A DNA stretch of 64,000 nucleotides from Aplysia californica (GCF_000002075.1 NW_004797886.1:195732-259731), one strand, 5' to 3'. Numbered from the stretch's first letter, positions 1 to 11,388 are shown. A program made the numbers and translations. The notes: a model not told the origin generated them from the letters alone.

Positions 1-1012
1 ATATATTATATTATATTGTTCTAACCTCTTCACTGCTGCATTGACATACAAACGACTCCCTTGAGTTTTCTAAACCTTGTTCACTGCCATTTTTTTTTCC
101 TACTGGCCCATAGGGCAAGTTTTAAATGATATAATATTACAGTTTATTTAATAATGATTTTAAATTCTTAAACAAGGGGAGAAATATTGTGGCTATTTTT
201 AAAATTCTTTAATGAACATTTATCTTTTCTGAACAAACCAAGATACAAACATCCCCGAAATGAAGGGGTTAATGTAGGTGTTTTCTGCCCCCCATCCAAA
301 CAAGTTGGACAATTTAGGAGGAAGACTGCTTCAACTTTGGCAGTCAGTGTCAACCCGGGGGTAATAGGGATACACTGTCCCAGTAGAAAGATAGAGATAC
401 TCTGTAAAAATTCTCCCCATCCAGGAATTGAATTCGAATCCTCTGCATAGTTGCTAGCAGTTGAATAACATTCAGCATGAGCAAAGACAAACCTTACATT
501 TAATGATCCTCTTAATATTGTCTTCATAACAAGAAAAAAGGAATTCATATCTCAAGTGCAAATACCCAACTCCCCCCTCCTCCTGATACAAAAAAGAAGA
601 AAAACAACACACTGCTCCCCATGGTTAACAATGACTAAATAAACCTGAGCATATAAGAGATAACAGGAACATCATTCATGCTTACATTGTGTCATGAGAC
701 CCACATTAGCCCTTATCACGATGTAATTGATATACCCTCCACTTTTATCTCAAGGTTATATAATATAATATGTCCGCGTATCAGTCATTTTTATCTCAAA
801 TCGTGAGGCACGTAAGTAGCTCTTACAAACCTCTCGGCATTGTTTTTTCAAATTCCTGACACACTGTTGACGAGCAAAGACAACCAGGAAAACAGTACAG
901 CAGTGGGAAAAGCCGGTAACACCCTCCAGCCATCCATTCAAATGCCTTTAGATTCGGACAATGAAGTGAAAGAATAAAAACGAAATACATCAAGACCACC
1001 AAAGAAACTTAC
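1..1012. other. Left-edge non-coding sequence
   Basis: Apart from a possible small second exon near 830-866 (minus), no gene is recognisable. The 126-codon minus-strand ORF at 168-548 has no recognisable domain. The stretch 280-450 has the look of an interspersed repeat, with a weak B-box-like sequence on the minus strand near 430-450. Confidence 0.4.
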
Positions 1013-1132
1013 CAGCAACTTCTGCTCAGGGTGTCTATCACTGCGCCTACGAATGAGCTGCGCATACGACTCCCAAATGGCAGAGAGAGTCGCCATCTGG
1101 TCAGACACTGAGCCCTGCATTGTTTCAGCCAT
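1013..1132 (-). CDS. Candidate first coding exon of an unidentified minus-strand gene
   Basis: Read on the minus strand, an ATG at 1132 opens 40 codons (MAETMQGSVSDQMATLSAIW then ESYAQLIRRRSDRHPEQKLL). They end exactly at a strong 5' splice site, CTG|GTAAGTTTC, in phase 0. An in-frame TGA lies three codons upstream with no acceptor between it and the ATG, so this reads as a true start exon. The peptide is amphipathic and helix-like; I do not recognise the family. A plausible next exon begins after the pyrimidine-rich acceptor near 866 on the minus strand and would end near a GTAAGA donor around 830, but its boundaries and phase are uncertain. The rest of the gene would run off the left edge. 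It could be a chance ORF beside a good donor; I give it about even odds. Confidence 0.45.
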
Positions 1133-1249
1133 CAGTGGTCACACAGCATGTGTGCTACTAATTCAACTGAGAAGGAAGAGAAAGTATTTTAATTACAATA
1201 CCAGAATATATGTACAAATCAGGAAAAAAAATTTTTTTTAACTAAATGA

Positions 1250-2786
1250 GAATCCAGACCCAGAAAACAAAATTAATGAAAAAACAAATCATAACCTTTC
1301 AAGTATGTATTTCAAGTTCACTGGTAATACAGATGCTCAATACATTTTTTCTGCTATTGGTGTCAAAACAAAATCTATAATATTTTTCACCTAAATGATG
1401 AAAGTAATTTTTTGCCCATGATCAGAAAGAAATGTATTCCAATGTTCAATTCCATTGACATTTAAAAACATTTTCCAGGTCCCAAAAATGTTTCACATTT
1501 TTAGAAATGAAAATGCCAGTATCAGAAAAAATGGAAAACCCATTTCCACAGTTGAAAAAGTAAACAAATAGGACATTTTTCTGAAGAAGTAAACAAAAAC
1601 ACCTAAATTTGAAGACGTTTACACCGCTACTCCCAAACAAAAAAATTCAAACACTGAATGAGAAAACCTGTTAACAAAATAAATTCAGCATACAAAAAGA
1701 AAACTTCATTTGAGCACAAATTCTGCACAGCAATGTTATCATCTTCATAAAACTCTTAGGCTCTGAAGTATGCTAGTCCAAAAACCCATTGTCTTGAGAG
1801 CACACTTGAACTCGAAACAAAAATAGAAATGTAAGTCCTTTGAAGCCAAGACAGAGAGCCTTGTCTTTACTCACAGGCGGTAAGGTAGTCGGACTATATC
1901 TGGCCAAAACAGACAGTTTTCGTCCCATAAATTTCATTTTTAAATTTCGTCATACCCGTTTTCCTCCCACATTGATTCAATTACTTATGGGTTAGTGCAA
2001 ATTCCAATTCCAAAATGATTTTACAATGGGCAAGGAAAATTAATTGTTCATATAATCACATCAACGTGAAGGAGGAAGTATGATTTTGGGCAGGAAGTAA
2101 ATTATAAATTTAAAGTTTACAGAATAAATGTCTTATTAAACACTTTAAAAATCCTTGTAACAAAAGCCTTGTTAAATATCTGTTATAAATCAAGGGTAAA
2201 ACAATGTACATTGTTTACATTCAGTCTGCAATTGACCCAGGAGATGATAGGCTGAAATTTCCAGCCCGATCACATTATATTGCAAAAGTGGGGGGTTGAG
2301 AAGGGAAATATTCAGGACGAACAAAGGAAAATTATATTTTCCACACAAACGTTATCCTTCAACGTTCATTGTCTTAATCTCGTTTAAGGTCAGATACACA
2401 ACAAATATTATTCAAATAAAAAAACAACTCAGAATTTAGCAGATAAGGAAAGAGGATCACTTTTTTAAACTGCCCTTCACAAAAGAAACCAGATAAGGCA
2501 GCGCACAATAGTAAATCGCTTCACATTAGTTTGATTGAGGCTGAACATGCAAATATTACAGCAGAGAGACAATGAAATAACAAGTACTCGCTCAAACAAA
2601 CACCATGCTCTAACCCAAACAACCAAAGATGATAGAAAAAAAATGTTTTCAACCATCCCCTACCCCCTCCCTCTCCCCCTTTTCCCCAATGGTATTCAGG
2701 GCTACATGGCAATACTCTGGGTTCATTTCTTAAACAACATATTAATTGAATTGACAAGTAGGAACAGCAGCTAATTTTTCTTCTTC
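1250..2786. other. Intergenic AT-rich DNA, nothing recognised
   Basis: AT-rich sequence without a domain-bearing ORF, tRNA or identifiable repeat family. The short ORFs on both strands around 2520-2774 overlap each other and look like chance. Confidence 0.5.
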
Positions 2787-2832
2787 TTTTAGTACGAGTT
2801 TTAAGGCACTTGCATCACAATAAGGTCATAAT
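2787..2832 (-). mobile_element. Hairpin-tail SINE, tail-only fragment
   Basis: Reverse complement of the shared retroposon tail: a T-rich start, then GGCACTT and the conserved 'AAGGTCAT' block. The rest of the element is absent. No convincing target duplication is seen. Confidence 0.6.
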
Positions 2833-2874
2833 ATATTTTTAAAAATATTTTTTATTACATTATATTGTTCTCTT

Positions 2875-3018
2875 CAGTTTTAGTAAGTTTTACAGAACTT
2901 ACAACACCACTAGGTCATCCATGAGCCGAAGATTAGAGATGTTACAGGACAGTAACATACAAAGAAAAGAAGGGGGAGAGATAAGGATGACAGATGTTTG
3001 ATAGGGGGAAAAAAAGAA
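2875..3018 (-). mobile_element. Hairpin-tail SINE, short type, 5' truncated
   Basis: Contains the family landmarks in order on the plus strand: TTTTAGTAAG, AGGTCAT, GATTAGAGATG, AGTAACATAC, GGGGGAGAGATAAGGATG and GATGTTTGATAGG. The tail stem is eroded in this copy (AGAACTT against ATGAGCC). The element's 5' end, which is the plus-strand right side, is missing. Confidence 0.7.
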
Positions 3019-3170
3019 CAGATGTTATTTATTCTGTTGATGTTTTTGTCCTCTTCGTTCATAAACGTGACATTTGCCTTTCCTATCCCTATTTCTAATT
3101 AATTATTTATCTATTTTTCATTAAAGCCTACTTTTCTTTTTAAAATCGAATCCTCTCGTACACTACTTGT

Positions 3171-3405
3171 TTCAGTAAGGTTTTGAGGCGCTCACAACTG
3201 CATAAGGTCATAATGAGCGCCAAGTGGTGGATGTAAACAGAGAAGTCCAAACGGGAAATCAGGTTTACTCTGCTCACCTCGTCTAGCCTCAACAGAACAA
3301 AATCTGCTTCGACAAACAAGGCACCCAGAAATAGCAGTTCACAAGAGAGTGACAAACATACAAAAAAAGAGGAGGAAAAATGACGATAGTAAGGATGAGG
3401 GAAAA
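3171..3405 (-). mobile_element. Hairpin-tail SINE, long type, partial
   Basis: Matches the long-type copies at 6385-6755 and 62947-63290, starting with the tail (GGCGCTC, 21-nt loop, GAGCGCC, a perfect 7-bp stem). The long-type-specific insert with 'ACAGAGAAGTC' and 'TGCTTCGAC' follows, then the central TTCAC...GTGAC hairpin. The distal half of the family is replaced here by a second, short-type copy. Confidence 0.75.
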
Positions 3406-3409
3406 CAAC

Positions 3410-3532
3410 AGCACTTGCAACACAATTAACCGGCCGACGATTAGAAGTGTTAAAAGGGAGTAACAAACACAAGAAAGAAGGAGGAAAGATAAGGATAAGA
3501 CCTTCGGTAAGAAAAAAGGAACAAACCACCCA
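3410..3532 (-). mobile_element. Hairpin-tail SINE, short type, partial
   Basis: Abuts the preceding long-type copy. Shows GCACTTGCAACAC, GATTAGAAGTG, GGGAGTAACAAACAC, GGAGGAAAGATAAGGAT and AACAAACCACCC. The tail stem is not intact. The junction suggests one copy inserted into or recombined with another. Confidence 0.65.
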
Positions 3533-3713
3533 TTCGTAAAAGCACCCCCTCCCCCTCCCTCATCCCCCCCCCAAAAGAAATCGACACTATTTATTAGTTA
3601 GATCAAATAGGAGGCGGTGTTTCGACCCCGTCTGCCAGGGCTGAAAATACATCATGTACACTATACCGGCCGAAGGACAGGAACACTTGACATAATAACT
3701 CACGTTACTATGT

Positions 3714-4012
3714 GCTGCGCCCGCAGCGCTTTTCCCTTTCGTCAACCCGCAGCCACCTCCCGAATCGTCAGCCACCTCCCAACCTTTGACACGGGTCAAA
3801 CTTCCATCTATTTATATGTAGTTAAATCTACCGGAACATGTATTAGGCGAAGTGATGTGCAATGATAGTCGCAATAGAGAGATTGTTTTGGTCTCTCTTT
3901 ACTCATCTGCACCACACGAATTTAATTGATTATTTTTCCCTGGACTCTGCCTTTACTTAAGTCTCGAATCTAGATCTGGTTGTAATCTAGTTGCAGGTTG
4001 CAAATTTAATAA
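3714..4012 (+). repeat. Left arm of a large imperfect inverted duplication
   Basis: This roughly 290-bp segment recurs as its reverse complement at 4700-4995 at high similarity (most of the arm aligns, with small indels). Shared landmarks include GCGCTTTTCCCTTTCGT, CAACCCGCAGCCAC, GACACGGGTCAAACTTCC, CCGGAACATGTAT, GGTCTCTCTTTACTCATC and CCCTGGACTCTGCCTTTACT. The two arms could form a long hairpin around a 690-bp spacer holding a GA array. It could be a foldback transposon or a local inverted segmental duplication; no transposase is visible. Confidence 0.85.
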
Positions 4013-4022
4013 ATTGCCGACA

Positions 4023-4125
<103 letters not shown>

Positions 4126-4342
4126 GGGATGAGTAGATCTTGCGAGAACTTCCGGGGAAAATAAAATGGCGACCCGCGTAGTTCGGCTTGATTCGAAAAG
4201 TGAAAGAGCCATAGTATCTTTGTAGACGATCAAATTAGCTTACTTTTGTGCTATAACGTCATTTTTTTCTTTGCTTTTGTCAATTTGATCATCTACACCG
4301 ATATAAAGTGTTTCGAAATTAGGAAAAACAGGTCTTGTTCCA

Positions 4343-4435
4343 CACTGGGTGAGAATAGCCAACGCTGGCAAGTCTCACCCGGGGTGAGAGGTCAATCGTA
4401 GGGTTTTTATTCTCACCCCGGGTGAGGATAGCCAT
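4343..4435. repeat. Cluster of GGGTGAG palindromes
   Basis: Two 15-nt odd palindromes, CTCACCCGGGGTGAG and CTCACCCCGGGTGAG, are reverse complements of each other and lie about 35 bp apart. A third half-site (GGGTGAGAATAGCC) lies just upstream and is echoed by GGGTGAGGATAGCC downstream. They occupy the spacer of the inverted duplication. Function unknown. Confidence 0.7.
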
Positions 4436-4699
4436 TTCCTTACTTAAATGATTAGGTGATTAAACTTGATCTCTTATTGACAATAAAAAAGTCAATTTAA
4501 GCTTCATTTCGTTAGAAAAAAAATGTGTTAGATTTGCTTATTTCTTAGACTTTGTGTTCAACAACACTTTTAACAAAACGAATCCTTACAAGCCTAGGCT
4601 TGGCCTTTGTAATCTCGAAGGTTTAGAAGTATAAGTAGAAGAGTCTACTACTAGAGTCTAGTCCAATTTATTTAATCTCTTGAATGTACTGGATAACAG

Positions 4700-4995
4700 A
4701 AATCTGCAGCCTGCCACTATATTACAACTCTAGATCTAGATCTAGATTCGAGATTTTAGTAAAGGCAGAGTCCAGGGAAAACTTCAAGAAATTCTCGTGG
4801 TGATGAGTAAAGAGAGACCAAAGCATTCTCAATAAATAATATATCGCGACTATCACGGCACATCACTTCACCTATACATGTTCCGGTAACTATCTATAAA
4901 TAGATGGAAGTTTGACCCGTGTCAAAAGTCGGTATGTGGCTGACGATTCGGGAAGTGGCTGCGGGTTAACGAAAGGGAAAAGCGCTACGGCGCAA
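4700..4995 (-). repeat. Right arm of a large imperfect inverted duplication
   Basis: Reverse-complement partner of 3714-4012. The inner ends of both arms carry AGATCTAGATC-like runs, longer in this arm. The outer ends are GC-rich (GCGCAACG here, TGCTGCGCC in the other). Confidence 0.85.
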
Positions 4996-5283
4996 CGCCA
5001 CCGACGCCATGCCATACAAACAACAGGGGGGGAATGAAACAGAAACGGGGTCTACTATAACTAAACAAGTTCACGGTCCCTCCCCAGGTCAGAGAACGCA
5101 CAGTAAGGAGAAAGAATGACAAGAGAGGTCTACTAAATACTAAAAATAATACGCACAGCGAAAGAGACGGGGATCTGATTCATACACCTCGTGATTCCGG
5201 TGTAGATGAATAAATAATAAATATCTCATATTTGGATTGCTTGGTTCAAAACTAAACTTGCTAAGAAATGTAATTCTTTAGTT

Positions 5284-5476
5284 TTGGTTTTGGTATTTAG
5301 ACAATTTCCCCGGCACTTGCAACACAAAGAGGTCATATAAGTGTCTATCCGAAGATAAGATTACGTGTTACAAGGGAGTAACATACACAACAAAGGAGGA
5401 GGAGAGATAAGGACGACAGATATGTTTGATAGGAAAGAAGGAGCAAACCACACCAGAGCTCCCGCCGACCACCAAT
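5284..5476 (-). mobile_element. Hairpin-tail SINE, short type
   Basis: Near full-length copy read on the minus strand. The tail stem is GGCACTT with AAGTGTC (one G.U pair), then GTTACAAGGGAGTAAC, GGAGGAGAGATAAGGACGA, TTTGATAGGAAAG and ACCACACCAGAGC. Confidence 0.8.
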
Positions 5477-5477
5477 T

Positions 5478-5630
5478 GAGGTCATATAAGTGCCCTGATA
5501 GAGAGACTGTTACGAATAGATTAACAAACAAAGAAAAGAAGGAAAGATAAGGACGATACTGATAGATGTATGATAGGGAAGAAGGAACAAACCACACTGT
5601 AGCACCGCGGACTACCCACGCTGACAACCA
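5478..5630 (-). mobile_element. Hairpin-tail SINE, short type, tail-truncated
   Basis: Directly follows the preceding copy in the same orientation. Starts inside the tail (AGGTCATATAAGTGCC), then AACAAACAAAG, GGAAAGATAAGGACGA and GAACAAACCACACTG. Tandem placement suggests nested insertion or local duplication. Confidence 0.7.
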
Positions 5631-5742
5631 GGGAATGTTATCCTTCAAGTTGATTCAATGAATCAGTTATTCCTAGTTCATCGCGGTCACCTGTACTTCA
5701 ACAAACCGGGCGGAGCTTCAAAAACTGACAGACTGGTTGATT

Positions 5743-5792
5743 ATAGTTTTAGTAAAGGTTTTACGGCGCTCGCAACTGCATAACGTCATATC
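5743..5792 (-). mobile_element. Hairpin-tail SINE, tail-only fragment
   Basis: Shows TTTTAGTAAAGGTTTTACGG, then GGCGCTCGCAACTGCATAA and a GTCATAT block, then unrelated sequence. This is the tail orientation that would be expected of a severely 5'-truncated insertion, but no clear target duplication was found. Confidence 0.65.
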
Positions 5793-5861
5793 GGTATTTC
5801 ACTCCCATCGATACATCTTGGCTTTTATACAAAATCGGTTTACTCCAAACCTGGGTGAGTG

Positions 5862-5990
5862 GGGTGCGTCATCCTAGCAGAAAAAGGACAAGCTTAAATG
5901 TATAAAATAGACACAACTGCATAGGAATCGAACTCGTGTCCTGTAATTAAAAGCATAACAGAGAAGAGCCCAAGAAGATGGATGGAAAAG
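5862..5990 (-). mobile_element. Possible tRNA-derived SINE
   Basis: On the minus strand a B-box match GAGTTCGATTCC lies downstream of an A-box-like TTGGGCTCTTCTCTG at a tRNA-like distance. No clover-leaf with paired acceptor ends can be drawn, so a functional tRNA is unlikely. Confidence 0.4.
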
Positions 5991-6384
5991 GCGATAAAAA
6001 CAGGTCAGCTCATTGTCGAGGAGAAAATTAGTGATCGCATAGACGGATGGACGTCCTGGTAAAAGTCATTATAAAGTAATCCAATTTAAAAAATTATAAA
6101 TGAATAAAAACCGCAAGGGGGAGGGGGTGGCCGTTTGCACATGTGATCCTCTTGGGCAAGTGTCTGCTACAGCAGGTTTTATTGACATTGTGCTAATAAT
6201 AAACAGCACTGATCAGTCCACCTCAGAAACCGAACCACCACAGCGCCGAGAGATAAGGTAGGCAAACAAGTTAGTGCATAATATTGTGTACACACCTTAC
6301 TTCAACTTTACTCCATGTTAATCTCGGTATTTTCACGAGTCGTAGTATTGAGCATCCACCCTTTTTATTATTATTTTTTTTTAT

Positions 6385-6755
6385 AGCAGAAGGTTTTACG
6401 GCGCTCGCAATTGCACAAGGTCATAATATGAGCGTCAGGGGGTGGGTATCAACAGAGAAGTCTTTACAGGGAATCAGACTTAGACTGTTCACCTCTCTAG
6501 CTTCAACAGCACAAGGTCTGCTTCGACCATCAAGGCATCCCGGAAACAGCAGGTCACAAGAGAGTGACAAACATATAAAAGAAGTAGAGGAAAATGACAA
6601 TAGTACGGATCAGGAAAGAAAAAGCAGCAGTTCCCTATTGTAGATCAGGCACAGTTATGAGCGTGACATGAGTCAGCCTAATTACAATTCTACTGTGCTT
6701 GAACGAGAAATGTCCCCCCTTTGGGAATGGCCTAAAGACAATACAGTCAGTGGCA
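6385..6755 (-). mobile_element. Hairpin-tail SINE, long type, near complete
   Basis: About 345 bp, essentially the reverse complement of the 62947-63290 copy. Order on the plus strand: tail (GGTTTTACGGCGCTCGCAAT, AAGGTCATAATATGAGCGTC), a roughly 140-bp long-type insert, the central hairpin GTCAC-AAGAGA-GTGAC, AGAGGAAAATGACAATAGTA, then the 5' domain ending CAGTCAGTGGCAC. No long ORF, so non-autonomous. Confidence 0.85.
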
Positions 6756-7179
6756 CAGCCCAGGGGGGGGGGGGGGGTAACACCCTGACAGTTCCCACGG
6801 GATGGGATTTCATGTCGCCGCGATTTATCTAGGTTTGCGTAAAGATAAGAACATTATCAACAAGATAACGGCCGCATTGTGCCTGTGCAAAACAAGACTG
6901 ACATAAACAATAGAGGAAACTAAAGGAATAAAGTGACGCTTCCCACCATCTTGCCGGCACTTGCTAGTCTAATAATAGAGGTCAATGAGGACTTGTTTCT
7001 TACTTGTTCTACTGTCTTAATCAAGAAGCTCGCATAGCTCGTCTTCTAATCTAAATCGTGCTGACGGGGGCATAAAACATAAACAACATGACAGAAAAGC
7101 AACATCCGTGTCGGTTAGACAATCACAGTATATATGCACAAATGTACAGTGATAGCCAACATGGTGTTTAGCTTCAGTC

Positions 7180-7368
7180 GTTTTAGTACGAGTCCGACGT
7201 ACGGCACTTGACACACAGTCACTACTAGGTCATGTGAGCGCCGAAGATTAGCGGTGTTACCAGAGAGTAACATACACAGAAATGAAGAAGGGGATGATTT
7301 ATGGACCATAAATTTAATGTTTGATAGCAAAAAAGGAGCAAACCACACCAGAACACCCACCAGCCATT
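7180..7368 (-). mobile_element. Hairpin-tail SINE, short type
   Basis: Landmarks: GTTTTAGTACGAG, GGCACTT, AGGTCATGTGAGCGCC, GATTAGCGGTGTTAC, GAGAGTAACATAC, TTTGATAGC and ACCACACCAGAACACCC. The stem is mixed (GGCACTT with GAGCGCC), so this copy has lost perfect pairing. Confidence 0.75.
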
Positions 7369-7818
7369 CACAAAGACATTATCGTGAACAAAAAGTGGGC
7401 ATTCGGGAGCCAGAAAACAAGTTTATAAATAGCCTATCATGTCAGGGGTGATGGCAAAACTGAAACAAGCGATACACAAAATAGACACAAAGAAACTTGA
7501 GAACAAACAGAGAGCAAACATCAAACGTTATTCTTTTAACTGCTCAGAGATGGTAGTTACGTTGTCATTTACGATAGGTCAGCGCAATAATGACCACGAA
7601 ATACAAGTATTAAAGGTGAGTTTGGGTGAAAGAAAGTAGAAAGGGACACGCATCGACACAATAACGCTCATTATAATATCTGTTAGGGGGGAAAAACAAG
7701 ACAGATAAGCAGAAATAACATAGGACTTTGTCTCAAGAAAGTGAAGAGCATCAACTCGATAACAGGATTTTGAGCAAAGAACGAGCCAAGTCGACAGAGA
7801 AAAGAAACACAATCAGAG

Positions 7819-7822
<4 letters not shown>

Positions 7823-7881
<59 letters not shown>
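7823..7881 (+). repeat. (GA)n microsatellite
   Basis: About 59 bp of GA. It is followed by ATACAGGGAGGGAGGGGGAA, a flank found again after the GA array at 9055-9104. Confidence 0.97.
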
Positions 7882-7883
<2 letters not shown>

Positions 7884-7966
7884 CAGGGAGGGAGGGGGAA
7901 GAGAGAGTATTTTATGTGAGTTTGCATGAGTATAGTGTGTGTATGTATGCGCGCGAGCGTGCGTGC

Positions 7967-7974
7967 GTGTGTGT

Positions 7975-8053
<79 letters not shown>
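7967..8053 (+). repeat. (GT)n microsatellite
   Basis: Nearly pure GT array of about 87 bp, flanked by GCGC-containing imperfect repeats on both sides. Confidence 0.97.
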
Positions 8054-8061
<8 letters not shown>

Positions 8062-8474
8062 ATCTAAACTCCACATCCTTGGCTCTCACAAAAACTTCAA
8101 GCTGCTCATTCTTTCAGTTTCAAATTTCCTGTCACAACAATTTCGAAGATTCCGCGACGCCTCCAAAAGCATACCTCTACCACTCTACACGCCTACAGTA
8201 CATTGTGAGTAGGGTGGGTGGGTGATTGAGAATAAGTGTTTAGCATCAAAACTACTCGTCAGTGAGGTAGACATAACGACACTCTGCACTGTGCATTCTA
8301 AATTTCGCCGACAACGAGGAAAACACGGTTCATCCTTGGAGAGACTGCGCGTGTTTTTTCGCTTGAGTTAAGGGAACATGTCGAAACACTATCAAATGTC
8401 ACTTAACCCTTTCAGTGCTGAGGAATTTACCAAGACTACGTCTGCACAAACACAAGAAAACATGTTCTTTTGTA

Positions 8475-8645
8475 TTAGTAAGCATTTTACGGTACTTGCA
8501 GCACAGTTAGGTCATGTAAGTGCCAAAGATTAGAGGTGCTGCTAGAGTAACGAAAACAAAAAAGGAAGGAGGAGAGATAAAGAGGGCAGATGCTTGATAG
8601 GATAGAAAGAGCAGACCACATCAGAGCACCTGCCAACAACCCAGG
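8475..8645 (-). mobile_element. Hairpin-tail SINE, short type
   Basis: Tail stem GGTACTT with AAGTGCC (one U.G wobble), then GATTAGAGGTG, GGAAGGAGGAGAGATAAAG, TTGATAGGATAG and CCACATCAGAGCACCTGCC. Confidence 0.75.
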
Positions 8646-9051
8646 GATAAAATGTTCACTAAGAGTAAGAGATGTTTCAACAAAGCCATAATATATTTTC
8701 ACTTCAAACAAAACACTAGTTGCTTTGCAAAAACACGTCTTCTAGTTCTAGAACGCCCTCTATAAACCAGCAGTCAGAAGAAAAAATGGCAGAGTACCGG
8801 TTTTGTTTCAACACGAGGGAGCACTATGTCTACACAGCAGTGGAGAGGTTAAGGTTGATAAAAAAAAAAGACAGGATTGACAGACAGGAACGAGAGAGGC
8901 AGCGCACAAAAGTAGGGCTTTCCTCAGTGATACCCTGCAACAACCCGTTCTCGATAAGAAGCTCACTGAATTCTTTAGTCTGTTTTCTTTTTCATTCGTC
9001 ACCGATACTGAACCATACTGTAACTGGGGAGGGTGAGACGTGGGAGGGAAA

Positions 9052-9054
<3 letters not shown>

Positions 9055-9104
<50 letters not shown>
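9055..9104 (+). repeat. (GA)n microsatellite
   Basis: About 50 bp of GA. The sequence at 9127-9160 downstream repeats the 30-bp flank of the array at 7823-7881. Confidence 0.97.
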
Positions 9105-9109
<5 letters not shown>

Positions 9110-9330
9110 GGAGGGAGTGAGAGGGAGAGAGATACAGGGAGGGAGGGGGAAGAGAGATATATAATATATATATTTCAAAGGTGCACAGTTAACTTTCGAT
9201 TCTCAAAAAGTATGTTTCTTCCCCCTCCCTTAAGTCAACAGCTACGTCACATTTATGTTGTTTTCAAGTTTGTATCGATTTAAATCACCAAATCAAATCG
9301 AGAAAACCTATAACGCTATAGAGTTTTAGT

Positions 9331-9442
9331 TTAGTTCCATTTAGAGTTTTTACTGCACTTGCAACTCAATAAGGTCAAATAAGTGTCGAAGATTAGAAAT
9401 GTTACAGGAGAGTAACAAACATAAAGAAAGGAGGAGAGATAA
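9331..9442 (-). mobile_element. Hairpin-tail SINE, short type, left half (interrupted by a LINE)
   Basis: Tail and central part of a short-type copy (TGCACTTGCAACTC, AAATAAGTGTCGAAGATTAG, GTTACAGGAGAGTAAC, GGAGGAGAGATAA). The remainder resumes at 11395 after the CR1-like LINE. Confidence 0.8.
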
Positions 9443-11388
9443 TAATTATAATGGATTGCATTTATATAGCGCATATCCACTTATGCAATGCTCTATGCTC
9501 TTAACATGATACATATAATGGATTTACAAATCAATTTTAAAGGTACATAGTGTTACATACTCATGCAAACACATATTCACTCACGCACGCACCACACACA
9601 CATACATACTCACATACACACATACGTACATATGCACATACAAACTCACAACGATCTACAGCTTGGATGCATTCTGTCTAATCGAAATATGATGAAAATA
9701 GAAATGATTTTAGTTTCTTCTTAAAAATTTCTAGATTTTCTGCTTCTCTGATAGTTTTTGGAAGCCTATTCCAAACAAGTGGGGCAAAATATGAAAAAGA
9801 GCGTTGGCCATATGATTTGTAATTTATTTTAGGCTTAACAAGGGTTGTTTTGTCACTTGATGATCTGAGCGTTCTAGGAGGCACATAGGGTGTTAAAAGC
9901 TGTTTTAGATAGTCCGGTGATAAATCATTTAAGCACTTGTAGCAAGTTAAACAGATTTTATATATGACACGCTCTTTCACTGGGAGCCAGTGTAATGCTT
10001 TTAAAATAGGAGTCACATGATCATGCTTTAGTTTTTTAGTAATTATTTTGGCAGCAATATTTTGTACTCTTTGTAGTTGTTGTAACTGTTCATCAGGTAC
10101 ACCAGCCAGTAAGGAATTGCAATAATCAATCCTTGACAATATAAGTGATGTTATTAAAGTTTTGGTGACACCAACAGATATATATTTTCTAATGCTCCCT
10201 ATTTTTTTAGCTGGAGATATAGATTTTTACAAAGATTGGATACATGGTATTTCATTGACATATCTTGATCTAGCACCACACCTAAATTTCTTATTTTAGT
10301 TTGGGCTGATATTTCGTGGCCATTGATGTTTATTCTGATATTGTCGATTTCATTGCATGCGCTGCTACGAAGAAATAATATTTCGGTCTTATCCTCATTT
10401 AATTTTAATTTGTTCTTGAACATCCATTTTTTTTATATCATTGATACATCTGGCGATTCTATCTATGAGATTGTGTACATTGTCAGTTGTAGTGAATCCA
10501 TACAGCTGTGTATCGTCTGCATAAAGATGGTAATTGAGGGCATATAAAGAAATTATTGATGACAGACTTTGCCTGTACATTGTAAAGATGACAGGGCCAA
10601 GGACCGAACCCTGAGGAACTCCGTATTTTAGAGGTAACCTATCTGACACATCATTGCCAATTTTCACTGATTGTCTAGATATGATTTAAACCACATTAGA
10701 ACAGTACCTGATAGTAAAAATGACTTTTCCAATCTCTCTAGTAAAATTTCGTGGTCGATGGTATCGAACGCCGCTGACAAATCAAGCAGAACCAAAACAC
10801 AGACTTTTTTACTATCGATTTAATTTAAAACATCTGATGATACCTTTAAAAGAGCGGTTTCCGCACTGTGGTGCCTTTTATAAGCAAATTGAAAAGGGTC
10901 TTCCATGTCATTGGCCTTTAGAATATTTAGATGTTGTTGAACTTGACACAAAACGATTTTCTCCAGGATTTTTGATAAAAAGTTTAGATTGGAAACTGGC
11001 CTAAAATTTCTTATGTCGTTTTCATCAAGACCTTGTTTTTTAAGTAAAGGTTTTACAATGGCTTGTTTGAAAAGATCAGGTACGATTCCAGTGGTGAGTG
11101 ACATATTAATAAAACGAGTAACATATGGTGCGAGATCTTCGATGCGCGTAACTAACAAAGAAGTGGGTATTGGGTCTAAGTCGCATGTTTTAGCGGGGGA
11201 CTCTTTGATATACTTAATGACATCTTTCTCTGATACCACTTTAAATTCACTCAATTTTGATTTTTTCATAATTGCAAGATTTTCATCAACAACTATATTT
11301 GTATTTACATCTACCATATCAGAGTCTAAATCAGTTCTTATTCTTTCAATTTTATCATTGAAAAAGTGCAGAAAATTACAAAATTACA
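9443..11388 (-). mobile_element. CR1-like LINE, 5' truncated, reverse transcriptase partly intact
   Basis: Minus-strand fragments read as a non-LTR reverse transcriptase. They cover the fingers region (NFRPVSNLNFLSKILEKIV, HHSAETALL), [16 protein letters not shown] with the first catalytic Asp, YGVPQGSVLGP, the HLYADDTQLY active site, the thumb region (IRNLGVVLDQDMSM) and a C-terminal block (LLAGVPDEQLQQLQRVQN, LHWLPVKERVIYKI, FAPLVWNRLP). The endonuclease and 5' part are missing, as usual for truncated LINEs. Frames change near 10420 and between 10140 and 10200, and a stop lies near 10815, so it is inactive. The 3' end carries the 'TTTATATAGCGCAT' motif (plus strand 9469) seen in CR1/L2-type elements, plus a short AT-rich tail. 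AGATAA flanks both sides (9437-9442 and 11389-11394) and looks like the target duplication. Confidence 0.9.

Noticed and set aside
280-450. tRNA-SINE on the minus strand
   Set aside because: Only a weak B-box-like sequence; no A-box at the right distance and no second copy in the window.
4164-4226. ATGGCGACC in good start context ([19 protein letters not shown])
   Set aside because: Closes after 19 codons with no convincing splice donor before the stop; lies in the spacer of an inverted duplication.
7751-8225. ORFs rich in Thr-His, Ser-Leu or Cys-Val around the GA/GT arrays
   Set aside because: Direct translations of dinucleotide repeats.
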